The translations under genes and the position numbers were made by a program. A DNA stretch of 47,019 nt from Phycisphaerales bacterium (lineage in GTDB: Bacteria; Planctomycetota; Phycisphaerae; Sedimentisphaerales; Anaerobacaceae). Each line of letters opens with the position of its first letter. The first letter of the stretch is position 1. Of this stretch, positions 14,932 to 22,910 are shown piece by piece. The stretch lies in contig PLLM01000026.1 in the NCBI GenBank assembly GCA_003141275.1, positions 11,408 to 58,426 of the forward strand, read 5' to 3'. A model generated the notes under the pieces. It was not told where the DNA came from. It did not search any database and worked only from the letters and a program-made list of their open reading frames with translations.

Positions 14932-15403
14932 CGTTCAATCCTCCTTTACCTCGTCCCCGCGAAGCAAAACTGCGGGGGGCCGCCCTGTTCGACACGTATG
15001 TCAGCCGCTGAATTTTTTTCATCGTTTGCCTGACTGTGTAATATGTCGTTTCATGCCTGTTGGCGATTTCGCCCATAGGCAACCCGTCCACAAAATAGTC
15101 CCTCGCCATCTCGATTTGCTCTTGTGTAAATATGTCGCGGTTGCGCAGACAGGTGATGTATTGCCCATCAAGAAGCCGGCGAACCAATTTGTGAATCCGC
15201 CTTGCTACGTTCGCCTCGTTTACGCTCGCTATTTTCGCCATTTGGCTAAACGTGCCGGAGTTGTCCAGGTATATTTGCATCAGCGCACGGTCCCTGCCGG
15301 CCAGCAGACCCACTCTGCTTCGCAGAAGGTCTATCCTGTCCTTGAAGTCCGCTTCCGCTTTGTTCCCCCCGTTAATCTTTTGAAATGTCCTGCTTCTGGC
15401 CAT
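14924..15403 (-). CDS. Sigma-70-region-4-like HTH protein
   Basis: 159 basic residues with two helix-turn-helix units. The first, at about residues 40-75, is DRALMQIYLDNSGTFSQMAKI then NEANVARRIHKLVRRL, as in sigma region 4. The second, at about 92-130, is MARDYFVDGLPMGEIANRHETT then YYTVRQTMKKI. No sigma region 2 is present, so it is a DNA-binding regulator rather than a full sigma factor. First gene of the terminase-ParB-radical SAM cassette, and probably its regulator. SD GGAAGA before the ATG. The C-terminus is coded by a palindromic repeat (14955-14978) that also occurs in its leader at 15476-15511. Confidence 0.82.
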   Translation of the reverse strand: MARSRTFQKINGGNKAEADFKDRIDLLRSRVGLLAGRDRALMQIYLDNSGTFSQMAKIASVNEANVARRIHKLVRRLLDGQYITCLRNRDIFTQEQIEMARDYFVDGLPMGEIANRHETTYYTVRQTMKKIQRLTYVSNRAAPRSFASRGRGKGGLNDA

Positions 15404-15475
15404 AGCGTTCTTCCTTATTTATTTTTACTTTTTGCTTTTCTTCACACACTCCGTCCCCTTCGGCTGTGCCTTGCA

Positions 15476-15511
15476 CCCCGCGCTTAGTTTTGTGAGCAAA
15501 ACTGCGGGGGC
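15476..15511. repeat. Palindromic repeat, second copy inside the HTH gene
   Basis: CCCCGC, AGTTTTG and their complements CAAAACT, GCGGGG form a hairpin in the leader of the HTH gene. A shorter copy, CCCCGCGAAGCAAAACTGCG, starts at 14955 within the 3' end of the same gene. Two copies flanking one gene could be spread of a REP-like unit or a control element. Confidence 0.6.
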
Positions 15512-15559
15512 TAACTTCAACATATTTGTTGTTATTTATTAACCTAACAACAGCATCGT

Positions 15560-15587
15560 ATTTTATATTCATCTTAACTAATGTCAA
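15560..15587 (-). promoter_or_regulatory. Strong candidate promoter of the HTH-to-TerS operon
   Basis: On the minus strand a perfect TTGACA (15587-15582), a 16-base spacer and TAAAAT (15565-15560) lie 157 bases upstream of the HTH start. The leader that follows contains the palindromic repeat at 15476-15511. AT-rich flanks support promoter use. Confidence 0.6.
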
Positions 15588-15842
15588 GTGTTATTTAGTA
15601 AATAAATGAAATTATTTTTATGTTTGCTGTTTACAAAACAAGCGAACTGCTAAAATCCCCGTTTTCAGCCCAATAACGAGGTTTTTCAGGGATTTGCTTC
15701 AAAAGAGGTGCCAAGCCACTTTTTTTTGTTTTCGGAATTATGTACTTGACAAACCAAACCAAGAAATTATCTGCATGACAAAGAAAGTGAGGTGTCGTAA
15801 AATGAATCCGCAAATATTCCTTAAAAATGAAAGGATGTGGAT

Positions 15843-16532
15843 ATGTGGGAATGGCTTAAAAGAGAATGGGATAAGGAGTGGCCTATTATGAAATCTACTC
15901 CTTATTCATTTTTTGTTTGTTTGGTTGGCGGTCTCATTTTAGGTGGCGGATTAATTTTCGGTCTCGACCATATTTGGATTATACATTCAAAAGAATCTGA
16001 GATAAGTCGATTAAAAACCGATGTTGATTCTTATAAATACCAAAGGGACGATGCTTTAAAAGAAAAAGAGAAATTAACAGAAGAAAATGAAAAATATAAA
16101 TCACAAATTATTGTTCTTAGTGCAGACCTTAATGATACACAGCTAAAAGCAATCAAATATAGAGAAGAACAAAATAATAGGGTGCATATCAAAGATGTAA
16201 CAGAATTCAGAAAAACAGTTTATGAGTTTTTTGATGCGATCAACCCTGAAATATTGCATAGAGCAAGATTGGGAGAATTTGTAATTCCGATTCGAGTAAA
16301 TTTATGGGCAGCAACAAAGTTAAAAATATTGTCAAGTAATCCCGATTTCAATGATATTGCAGTTTGTATGGAAGCTGATGTAATGGCTGATGAAGCGAAA
16401 AAGCAAGGGATGGTATTTGATATAAATCAGCTTAATCGTACTGCGACAAAGCAATTAACAAAAGAGCCGACGCCGTTTGGATTTGTTCTTATTCCAGTAG
16501 CAGAACTTGGAAAATTGGGAGTTTCAAAATGA
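15843..16532 (+). CDS. AT-rich bitopic coiled-coil protein
   Basis: 229 residues from the ATG at 15843, which has AAGGA seven bases upstream; a GTG at 15837 is less well placed. After a short Trp-rich N-terminus there is one membrane helix (about residues 23-46, rich in Gly and Leu). A coiled coil follows at about 50-105 (SEISRLKTDVDSYKYQRDDA). The C-terminal domain includes VTEFRKTVYEFFDAINPEI and FGFVLIPVAELGKLG. I recognise no family. The composition is far more AT-rich than its neighbours, suggesting transfer. A weak promoter candidate (TTGACA at 15746-15751) lies 90 bases upstream. It borders the terminase cassette and is transcribed divergently. Confidence 0.7.
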   Translation: MWEWLKREWDKEWPIMKSTPYSFFVCLVGGLILGGGLIFGLDHIWIIHSKESEISRLKTDVDSYKYQRDDALKEKEKLTEENEKYKSQIIVLSADLNDTQLKAIKYREEQNNRVHIKDVTEFRKTVYEFFDAINPEILHRARLGEFVIPIRVNLWAATKLKILSSNPDFNDIAVCMEADVMADEAKKQGMVFDINQLNRTATKQLTKEPTPFGFVLIPVAELGKLGVSK

Positions 16533-16714
16533 AATTCATTCCCCCAAAGTTCAGTAAGTTAGGCGAAAAAATGGGCTTGGTTTGTCAAAGGTATAATTCC
16601 CTTTGTTTTTTACCTTTTTGCCTAATGAGTTTTCTGACTGGACTCGCCGAAGCTGGATTTCCCAAACCAATACCCGCCCTTTCTGCTTTGACTCACACCG
16701 GCGAAAAGGTATAA
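16529..16714 (+). CDS. Possible small ORF coupled to the coiled-coil gene
   Basis: The ATG overlaps the previous stop as ATGA. The frame gives 61 residues with a Cys/Leu/Phe-rich middle (NSLCFLPFCLMSFLTGLAEA). The tail is read through a promoter-like region, and no family is recognised. It may be a decayed or chance frame; the overlap is the only support. Otherwise 16533-16785 holds a promoter candidate and a short repeat at about 16731-16755 (GGTGAGCTGAGTCGAACC). Confidence 0.2.
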   Translation: MKFIPPKFSKLGEKMGLVCQRYNSLCFLPFCLMSFLTGLAEAGFPKPIPALSALTHTGEKV

Positions 16715-16715
16715 T
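16688..16715 (+). promoter_or_regulatory. Candidate promoter of the RCC1-repeat gene
   Basis: TTGACT (16688-16693), a 16-base spacer and a perfect TATAAT (16710-16715), 70 bases before the GTG start of the RCC1-repeat gene. Confidence 0.55.
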
Positions 16716-16785
16716 GAAAATCACCTTTGGGCTCCGGTGAGCTGAGTCGAACCGCTGGGGGCAAAAGGCAAAGAAGGAGAAGAGT

Positions 16786-17874
16786 GTGAGAATTGAAATT
16801 TATCAGGAGGCCAACGCGATACGAACCAACGCAAAAGGCAACAGGTATTCTTTCATCTTATTTACGATTTGTTTTTTACTTTATGCGTTTGTTTTCACCA
16901 TACCGGTATATGCTGCCGGAGAAATTTGGGCTTGGGGAGCGGGACAACCGGGACAGTCGGGTGATCATGACTATGGCCAATGTATTGTGCCAGAGCCCAA
17001 TACGGGTTTTACGGCAATCGCGGCCGGCGGGATTTCCTCGCTTGGCCTTAAACAAGACGGCTCGATTGTGGCCTGGGGAAACAACTGTAATGTGCCGTCG
17101 CCCAATACAGGTTTTAGGGCTATCGCGGCCAGCGAGAGTCACTCGCTTGGTCTTAAACAAGATGGCTCGATTGTGGCATGGGGGGACAACTATTACGGTG
17201 AATGCAACGTGCCATCACCTAATGCTGGTTTTACAGCCATCGCAGCAGGCGGGGGGCACTCGCTTGGCCTGAAGACCGACGGCTCGATTGTGGCTTGGGG
17301 ATATAACGGGAATGGCGAATGCAATGTCCCATCGCCCAATACGGATTTTAAGGCAATCGCATGCATGGGTGCCTCATTTGGCCTGAAACAAGATGGCTCG
17401 ATTGTCGCCTGGGGACCTAACGGGGATGGTGAATGCAATGTCCCGTCACCTAATACGGGTTTTACTGCCATCGCGGCTGGCTGGTATCACTCACTTGGCC
17501 TCAAAGCCGATGGCTCGATTGTGGCCTGGGGAGACAACTACGAGGGGGATTGCAATGTGCCGTCGCCCAATACGGGTTTTGTGGCCATCGCAGCCGGCTT
17601 TCGTCACTCGCTTGGCGTTAAACAAGATGGTTCGGTTGTGGCCTGGGGATTGAACGGGTCCGGTCAATGCAATGTGCCGTCTCCCAATACGGGCTTTGTG
17701 GCTGTCGCGGCAGGCGAACATCACTCGCTTGGCCTGAAAGGTTGTCTGTATAATCTGGCAGGCGATTTGAACAATGACTGCAAAGTGGATATGCTGGATT
17801 TCGCGATCACGGCAAGCAACTGGCTTATCGATTGTTTTGAAGATTCATCTAATCCGGCCTGCGTACACAAATAA
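16786..17874 (+). CDS. Secreted RCC1-like propeller with dockerin-like tail
   Basis: 362 residues. GTG start with AGGAG at 16775-16779. A signal peptide (residues about 20-44, ending VYAAG) follows a basic N-terminus. Then come six complete repeats of about 39 residues with the core HSLGLKxDGSIVAWG and NVPSPNT, plus split half-repeats at both ends (IWAWG at the start, HSLGLKG at the end). That equals a closed seven-bladed RCC1/BLIP-II-type propeller. The tail LAGDLNNDCKVDMLDFAITA resembles one half of a dockerin type I calcium-binding module. RCC1 propellers bind proteins or carbohydrates; this one is probably exported or surface-held. The repeats are nearly identical in DNA, so copy number could vary by slippage. 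Confidence 0.85.
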   Translation: MRIEIYQEANAIRTNAKGNRYSFILFTICFLLYAFVFTIPVYAAGEIWAWGAGQPGQSGDHDYGQCIVPEPNTGFTAIAAGGISSLGLKQDGSIVAWGNNCNVPSPNTGFRAIAASESHSLGLKQDGSIVAWGDNYYGECNVPSPNAGFTAIAAGGGHSLGLKTDGSIVAWGYNGNGECNVPSPNTDFKAIACMGASFGLKQDGSIVAWGPNGDGECNVPSPNTGFTAIAAGWYHSLGLKADGSIVAWGDNYEGDCNVPSPNTGFVAIAAGFRHSLGVKQDGSVVAWGLNGSGQCNVPSPNTGFVAVAAGEHHSLGLKGCLYNLAGDLNNDCKVDMLDFAITASNWLIDCFEDSSNPACVHK

Positions 17875-18010
17875 AAATTCTCTGCCTGCCCTGAGCTTGC
17901 CTAAGGGTGTAATCTGCTTGCCTCGGCGTAGTTGCATAACGAAGCCGAGTGGCTTAAAATCTCGGTGGCTAAACTTCTTTTCCAGTTTGTAGAAATGGCT
18001 GGGGCAAAAT

Positions 18011-18511
18011 ATGGAAGGCAAAAAACCATCCGATAGTGCCGTTGAGAGCAGGTATCTGCTGATGCCTAATCAGGCGAACCCCTACGGAACCGCTTTTGGC
18101 GGGGCGATTGTGGCGTGGATTGATACGGTCGCCTCAATGGCCGCCCAGAGGCATAGCGGCAAAGAGGTCGTAACGGCAAGCATCGATTCGCTCTCGTTCA
18201 GAGAGCCGATTCGCATTGGCGACCAAGTTGTGCTCAAGGCCTGTGTCAATTATGTCGGCCATACTTCAATGGAAGTCGGCGTGCAGGTCATTCGCGAAGA
18301 TCCTTACCGCCGTAAGGCGTCCCTTTCGGGAGACGCTAAACAGGTTATCGCTACGACGGCTCATCTGACTTTTGTGGCGCTTGATAAAGATAAACACCCA
18401 TGTCCTGTGCCCCCGATATTGCCCCAGACAGCGGATGAAAAAAGACGCTACGAGAACGCCAAGCTCCGAGTCCAGGCCAGGAAAGATTTGTTGAGTAAAA
18501 TCAGCCGTTAA
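18011..18511 (+). CDS. Acyl-CoA thioesterase, hotdog fold (YciA/BFIT-like)
   Basis: 166 residues with the hotdog signature of acyl-CoA hydrolases: RYLLMPNQANPYGTAFGGAI, IDTVASMAAQRHSG with the catalytic Asp, TASIDSLSFREPIRIGDQV, and VNYVGHTSMEVGVQVIRED. These match the family that cleaves short and medium acyl-CoA in the cytosol. A charged C-terminal helix (ADEKRRYENAKLRVQARKDL) is usual. No SD is obvious. It stands alone; the 136-base gap before it contains a short GC-rich repeat (GCCTCGGCGTA at about 17918) whose motif recurs at about 18543. Confidence 0.88.
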   Translation: MEGKKPSDSAVESRYLLMPNQANPYGTAFGGAIVAWIDTVASMAAQRHSGKEVVTASIDSLSFREPIRIGDQVVLKACVNYVGHTSMEVGVQVIREDPYRRKASLSGDAKQVIATTAHLTFVALDKDKHPCPVPPILPQTADEKRRYENAKLRVQARKDLLSKISR

Positions 18512-18768
18512 TATCACTCTTGCGCCACAACGTACGATTGACCCGCCTCGGCGTAATATAAAAATATTCACCCGATACTAAGTTTTGGGACAGCTGATTA
18601 TAAGCAGCTTATTTTATTGAAATTGGTCGCCTTCCCTTTGATTCCGCGATATAATTCCTGTGTCAGGAACGTCGCGGAGAGCTTTTGAAGTCATACAGGA
18701 AGGCGGCCTGATGGATGGGATGAGTATTTTTACAGTACGGGCGGAAGAATAAAAAAGGAGAAAATCAA

Positions 18769-20574
18769 ATGACGAATAATCAAGAGTCGAATCATGGCGA
18801 GGCGCCGAATCCTGATTTGAGCTCCCAGGCCGGAAATTCACCGAAGGAATTGCCGCCGGGTTCGCATGCAGGTGTAGGGATAGCTGTGGCAAGTTTTGTT
18901 TTAGGGCTGGTGTCGCTGCTTTTCTCTCTCTTTGTGATTGGTGTTATATTCGGCATCGTAGGCCTGGTGTTTGGTATTGTTCATCTTAGTAAAAGGCTAC
19001 CTTTTTTTAAAGCCATGGCCATCTGGGGTGTTTTGCTTTCAGTGTTAGGAAGTCTGGCATGCATCGGCTTTGGTGTATTTTATGGAATAAAGATTCATCA
19101 AGCATTTTCAGCAATGAGCGAAATGCAATCAGAAGGAGGAATACAATCACAGGCTCAAGAATATATTGGTATGGCTGTGCCTGATATTAGCCTGACCGAT
19201 ATGGACGGCAATGAGATTGCATTATCTCAACTAAAGGGCAAGCGCGTTGTTTTGGACTTCTGGGCGACATGGTGCCCGCCCTGTAAGAAGGAAATTCCAC
19301 ACTTCATAAAGCTGGCCAATGAGGTAAAAACCGACAATCTTGCTATTATTGGAATAAGTCATGAGGATAAGAAAACCCTTCAGAAATATATCAAAAAAAT
19401 AGGTATAAACTATCCGATTGCGTCTGCGGACAATCTGCCCTCACCGTTTGCCTCGATTTCTTCTATTCCCACAACATTCTTTATTGACCGCAACGGAATA
19501 ATCCAGAATGTACTGGTTGGATATCATGATTACGATACCTTAAAAGCGAACGCAGTGGCGGAAAACTATCAAGGCGAATTAAAAACTGCACCGATTCAGC
19601 CGAAGTCAGGGCTTAAGGACAGTGAAATAAAGTACACGCTGAAACCCCAGTGGATTTTGAATATTCCAGGTGCAGTTTCAATTTGTGCCGGTAATTGGGG
19701 TAATGATGGAAAAGAGAAAATCCTGGTCGCGGATAATAATAAAACCCTCCACATTATTGGCGTAGAAGGTCAAATTCAAGGCAATATCACAATACCTGAG
19801 GCATTCGGACAAATTGAAATAGGCAAGTACAAACAGAATGGTTACAGGCTTTTAGGTTATTCAAATTGGGGACATCAAGTAACAGTGGTTGATACGAATG
19901 GAATGAAATTGTGGGAATATCCATCGAAGGATGGAGTTAACGGTGCGCATTGGGGAGATTTGGACGGCGATAACAACGATGAAATGATTATCGGTATGAA
20001 TGGCTTTGGTGGTATTCACGCCGTTTCCTGTGATGGAAAGCAAAGGTGGAAGGTCTCTGCAATAGGCAATGTTTGGAACCAGTCGATTGTTGCAGGGCAT
20101 GACCCTAAAAATACTCTCGTATTCGCAACCGAAGCAGGTGGAACAATACGAGTTTACGATAGTAATGGACAAACAGTAAGGACTTTGCAACCGCTCGGGA
20201 AATACTATGCTCAAATGACGGCATCACTGATTGATGCTAATGACGATATTCAAGTGGTTGCAATAGGAGCCGACGGAGCTGTTGTCGCATTCAATCCTGC
20301 AGGGCAAATAAAATGGACGACCGGCGGCTCTAAACAGCGTTCATGGAGGACAAGCAGCTTCGCCTGTGGGGACATGGATGGGGACGGCCGGAAGGACTGG
20401 GCGTTTCTTGAAGCAAATGGCGACCTGGTCATAGCAGCGCCGGATGGAACCAAACTTGCATCCCTGCCGGCGCAAAAAGGCATTGAGAGATTCTTGATTT
20501 GTTCGGGTTTAAATGGTGGTGCGTTAGTAACTATGAGTAAAGGAGATATCAGTTCATATTCACTTAGTAAGTAG
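18769..20574 (+). CDS. DUF4190-TlpA thioredoxin-propeller fusion
   Basis: 601 residues in three parts. Residues about 33-115 form a DUF4190-like pair of glycine-rich membrane helices. Residues 130-270 form a TlpA/ResA-type thioredoxin fold with active site WATWCPPCKKE and the cis-Pro region SIPTTFFIDRNG. Residues 290-600 form a repeat domain with FG-GAP or PQQ-like elements (GDLDGDNNDEMIIG, GDMDGDGRKDWAF), probably an extracellular beta-propeller with calcium loops. Start fixed by AGGAG at about 18759. The thioredoxin part should reduce or isomerise disulfides outside the membrane. The partner of the propeller is unknown. Compositionally somewhat AT-rich, monocistronic. Confidence 0.85.
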   Translation: MTNNQESNHGEAPNPDLSSQAGNSPKELPPGSHAGVGIAVASFVLGLVSLLFSLFVIGVIFGIVGLVFGIVHLSKRLPFFKAMAIWGVLLSVLGSLACIGFGVFYGIKIHQAFSAMSEMQSEGGIQSQAQEYIGMAVPDISLTDMDGNEIALSQLKGKRVVLDFWATWCPPCKKEIPHFIKLANEVKTDNLAIIGISHEDKKTLQKYIKKIGINYPIASADNLPSPFASISSIPTTFFIDRNGIIQNVLVGYHDYDTLKANAVAENYQGELKTAPIQPKSGLKDSEIKYTLKPQWILNIPGAVSICAGNWGNDGKEKILVADNNKTLHIIGVEGQIQGNITIPEAFGQIEIGKYKQNGYRLLGYSNWGHQVTVVDTNGMKLWEYPSKDGVNGAHWGDLDGDNNDEMIIGMNGFGGIHAVSCDGKQRWKVSAIGNVWNQSIVAGHDPKNTLVFATEAGGTIRVYDSNGQTVRTLQPLGKYYAQMTASLIDANDDIQVVAIGADGAVVAFNPAGQIKWTTGGSKQRSWRTSSFACGDMDGDGRKDWAFLEANGDLVIAAPDGTKLASLPAQKGIERFLICSGLNGGALVTMSKGDISSYSLSK

Positions 20575-20667
20575 AAGATGCCGTACTATAGATAACGTAA
20601 GCTATTTTTCGCACATTGTTACTGCCCGGCACAGATTTCTTTTTCGCCCGCCTGTGCCGAGTTCAAT

Positions 20668-20730
20668 AACCCGACTGTTTGCCTGTCATGCTTTCTATTT
20701 CAACTTTTATGATTGTCGGGTTTTCGTTTC
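20668..20730 (+). terminator. Possible terminator after the thioredoxin fusion gene
   Basis: AACCCGAC (20668-20675) pairs with GTCGGGTT (20715-20722), followed by TTCGTTTC. The loop is long (39 bases), so it is weak. A second hairpin, CGGCACAG/CTGTGCCG, lies just upstream (about 20624-20659). No gene is visible in 20575-20929. Confidence 0.3.
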
Positions 20731-20929
20731 TACCCCCAAGGCGACTGTCAAAACCCGATTTTTAGCTTAAAAAAGAGGGTTCGCCCGCCCTGATACTGGC
20801 TGTCAGAAGAAAAATATTAAAAATTTCCGGATTTTTATTGCTACCGCCTGAAAAAAGTATATAATTCCCGGACGTGTCTTAGCCAATTCCGGCTGAACTT
20901 TACTCAAGATTTTTAAGGATGACAAGGGA

Positions 20930-21256
20930 ATGAATACAAGAACACTATTAACAGTGCTGGCAGTTGTTGCCGTCGCATTCGTTGCGACTAACTGCCTCGC
21001 GGCAACAGTTGACGCCAATAAGCCCGGCGATGCGAACAAACCGGCTGAACCGAACAAGGCCACCATCATCAGTGCAAGCGATTTCGGCACCTATGCAAAA
21101 GATGCCAATAAGCCCGCCGACGCGAATAAGCCCACCGAGCCGAACAAGAGCAAGCTTTGCGCAGTTTCCGAAAAGAATACAGACACAGAGAAAGGCAAAA
21201 GCTGCGACAAAGATAAAGACGCAAACAAACCAGCGGACCCAAACACCAAGAAATAA
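20930..21256 (+). CDS. Small exported protein with DANKP repeats
   Basis: 108 residues. A signal peptide (RTLLTVLAVVAVAFVATNCLA) is followed by low-complexity sequence built on ANKPxDANKPxEPNK, with lysine-rich charge and two cysteines (LCAVS, KSCDK). The cysteine near the end of the signal could be a lipidation site, but the context (TNCLA) is not a clean lipobox. Similar Asp-Ala-Asn-Lys-Pro repeats are common in exported proteins of Phycisphaerae. The function is unknown; a disordered linker or wall-associated role is possible. Ends in a strong terminator. Confidence 0.7.
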   Translation: MNTRTLLTVLAVVAVAFVATNCLAATVDANKPGDANKPAEPNKATIISASDFGTYAKDANKPADANKPTEPNKSKLCAVSEKNTDTEKGKSCDKDKDANKPADPNTKK

Positions 21257-21325
21257 TTTCGCGATACCCCGCCATCATTAGGTAATGAGACGGTCTTAGT
21301 GAAAAACAGCAGTTTTGATGAATTT

Positions 21326-21362
21326 CAGGCCTGGAGCATAACCTCCGGGCCTGTTTTTTTTT
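21326..21362 (+). terminator. Intrinsic terminator
   Basis: CAGGCCTGGAG (21326-21336) pairs imperfectly with CTCCGGGCCTG (21343-21353), followed by nine T. It ends the DANKP-protein transcript before tsaB. Confidence 0.8.
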
Positions 21363-21430
21363 GATTTGACCCCGGCTGTCGTGTATTATCCCATCTTATT
21401 GTTCTTCTGAATTAAAGGCGTAAAACCATA

Positions 21431-22273
21431 GTGACGACAAATACAGGCAATTTCGATGACTCTCTAATACTGGCTGTCGAGACCAGCGGCCGGCTGGGTT
21501 CGGTTGCGCTCGCCCAGGGCAACAAGCTCCTGTCTGAAAGCTGCTTCTCCGGCCCGATGAGACACAGCGCAGAGATTTTCCCCGCTATTACTGATTTATT
21601 GAGCAGATCCAACAAAAAGCCGGACCAAATCGAGCACGTCTATATCTCCGCAGGCCCCGGCAGCTTTACTGGCCTCCGTATCGCCGTAACCATCGCAAAA
21701 ACTATGGCTCTGGCAAATGGCGCAAAAATCGTCGCCGTTGATACCCTCGATTGCATCGCCGCAAATGTGATAAACCTCTCCACTACCGAATCATCTTCTG
21801 AACTTAAAACTCAAAACTCAAAACTCAAAACTAATGAACGCCTCGCCGTAATCCTCGATGCCAAACGAGGCCAGTTTTTCATCGCCGTATATGATTCAAT
21901 GAACTATGAACAACTAACAATGAACATTGGCTTCTGGAAAAAGATTCTCCCGGACTGCCTAATGACCCCCGAGGAATTCCTCGCCCGGTTTTCTGACAAA
22001 CCGACCTGTGGTGAGCGAAGTCGAACCACCGCCCTGATTGGCGAAGGCCTGGTTTTCTACAAAGACAAATTTGCTCGCAAAAATATTCGCGTGCTTGATG
22101 AAAAGTTCTGGAACCCCTCCGCCGCGAATATTCACAAACTTGGCTGGCAACTTGCCCTGCAATGCCAATCCGCCGAAGGCGAGACCTCGCCAACTGGCGG
22201 GTTCGCCGACCCCCTTACCCTTACGCCCAATTACATCCGCGGACCAGATGTAACAATCAAGAATCCGTTGTAG
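21431..22273 (+). CDS. tsaB: tRNA threonylcarbamoyladenosine protein TsaB
   Basis: Partner of TsaD and TsaE in adding threonylcarbamoyl to A37 of ANN-decoding tRNAs. Motifs: ILAVETSGRLGSVAL, MRHSAEIFPAI and YISAGPGSFTGLRIAVTIAK, typical of the ASKHA fold. GTG start at 21431. At 280 residues it is longer than usual (about 230). The excess comes from stretches that are short repeats in the DNA: 21801-21832 (tandem AAAACTC units), 21897-21926, and 22010-22030 (GGTGAGCGAAGTCGAACCAC), coding for LKTQNSKLKT, a Met/Asn/Tyr-rich segment and CGERSRTT. They keep the frame, so TsaB is probably functional with padded loops. Confidence 0.9.
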   Translation: MTTNTGNFDDSLILAVETSGRLGSVALAQGNKLLSESCFSGPMRHSAEIFPAITDLLSRSNKKPDQIEHVYISAGPGSFTGLRIAVTIAKTMALANGAKIVAVDTLDCIAANVINLSTTESSSELKTQNSKLKTNERLAVILDAKRGQFFIAVYDSMNYEQLTMNIGFWKKILPDCLMTPEEFLARFSDKPTCGERSRTTALIGEGLVFYKDKFARKNIRVLDEKFWNPSAANIHKLGWQLALQCQSAEGETSPTGGFADPLTLTPNYIRGPDVTIKNPL

Positions 22274-22502
22274 GATGTGCTCAGCACGCCAGTTAAATGC
22301 CTTTGCGGAAAAATTGAAAACGGCCGCGAGAATCGTCCCGCAGTTCGTCTTGGGTCTTGTGTCTGTCTTCCGTTACTTTGTCGGTACATATCTAATTTTA
22401 TTTTGTATGATTGCCGACACAAGTGTATAATCTGGGCAATATGGAAACAACGCTGCCTTAGCAATACGGGGTAGCAGGTATTATTTTTTGGAGGATACGA
22501 CG

Positions 22503-22886
22503 ATGGCATTTGGAATCGGGGAAAGAAAATTCGAAGTCCGTAAAAGCACAGGAACAAAGATTGTTGAACTGGGCCAAACAGAAGAAATTTCAGGAGAGGC
22601 GACGATGGAAAAAAAGACCAGAACCGGGCGAAACCTGGCGGGCGGCATGGAAATGCTCGAAATGGATTTCCTGCTGGGCGTAATCGAAAACACCGACGGC
22701 GAAGACAAAAACGACGTTGCGATGCGCCGGCTCAGCTTCAATGAGGTGCTTCGCCGAAATCAGCAAAGCGAAATAGACAGCTCCTCGCTGAGTGTTTACT
22801 CCGTGGACGAAAAAAACCTGTATGGCAAGGACATCCAGTGCGCAGCGATGAAGGAGCTTACCCGTCGGACTGATCAAAAGGGTTAA
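22503..22886 (+). CDS. Unknown protein, first of two tandem paralogues
   Basis: 127 residues from the ATG at 22503, fixed by GGAGG at 22491-22495. After a 50-residue variable N-terminus it shares with the next gene the core pattern NLxGGMElLxxxFLlxVxExTD, DxxMRRLxFxExxRR, then SSxLxxYxxDxxxYGKxIxxxAMxELxxRT. The product is soluble and acidic. I do not recognise the family. The two genes are 24 bases apart and evidently arose by duplication; this one lacks the membrane anchor of its neighbour. Region 22274-22502 upstream shows no gene. Confidence 0.7.
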   Translation: MAFGIGERKFEVRKSTGTKIVELGQTEEISGEATMEKKTRTGRNLAGGMEMLEMDFLLGVIENTDGEDKNDVAMRRLSFNEVLRRNQQSEIDSSSLSVYSVDEKNLYGKDIQCAAMKELTRRTDQKG

Positions 22887-22910
22887 TCGGCGTATGCCAA
22901 GCGAGGGCCT

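Noticed and set aside
7469-15403. A prophage or phage remnant
   Set aside because: Only terminase genes and enzymes are present. No portal, capsid, protease, tail, lysis or integrase gene and no att-like direct repeats are visible, and the genes are not degenerate.
15372-15587. A 71-codon minus-strand frame over the HTH leader
   Set aside because: It starts inside the promoter -35 element and runs through the palindromic repeat. The product has no domain character, and the HTH gene has its own SD and ATG.
16920-17740. A CRISPR-like array, from regularly repeated DNA about every 117 bases
   Set aside because: The repeats are RCC1 blades in a coding frame with conserved protein pattern; there are no unique spacers between short identical repeats.
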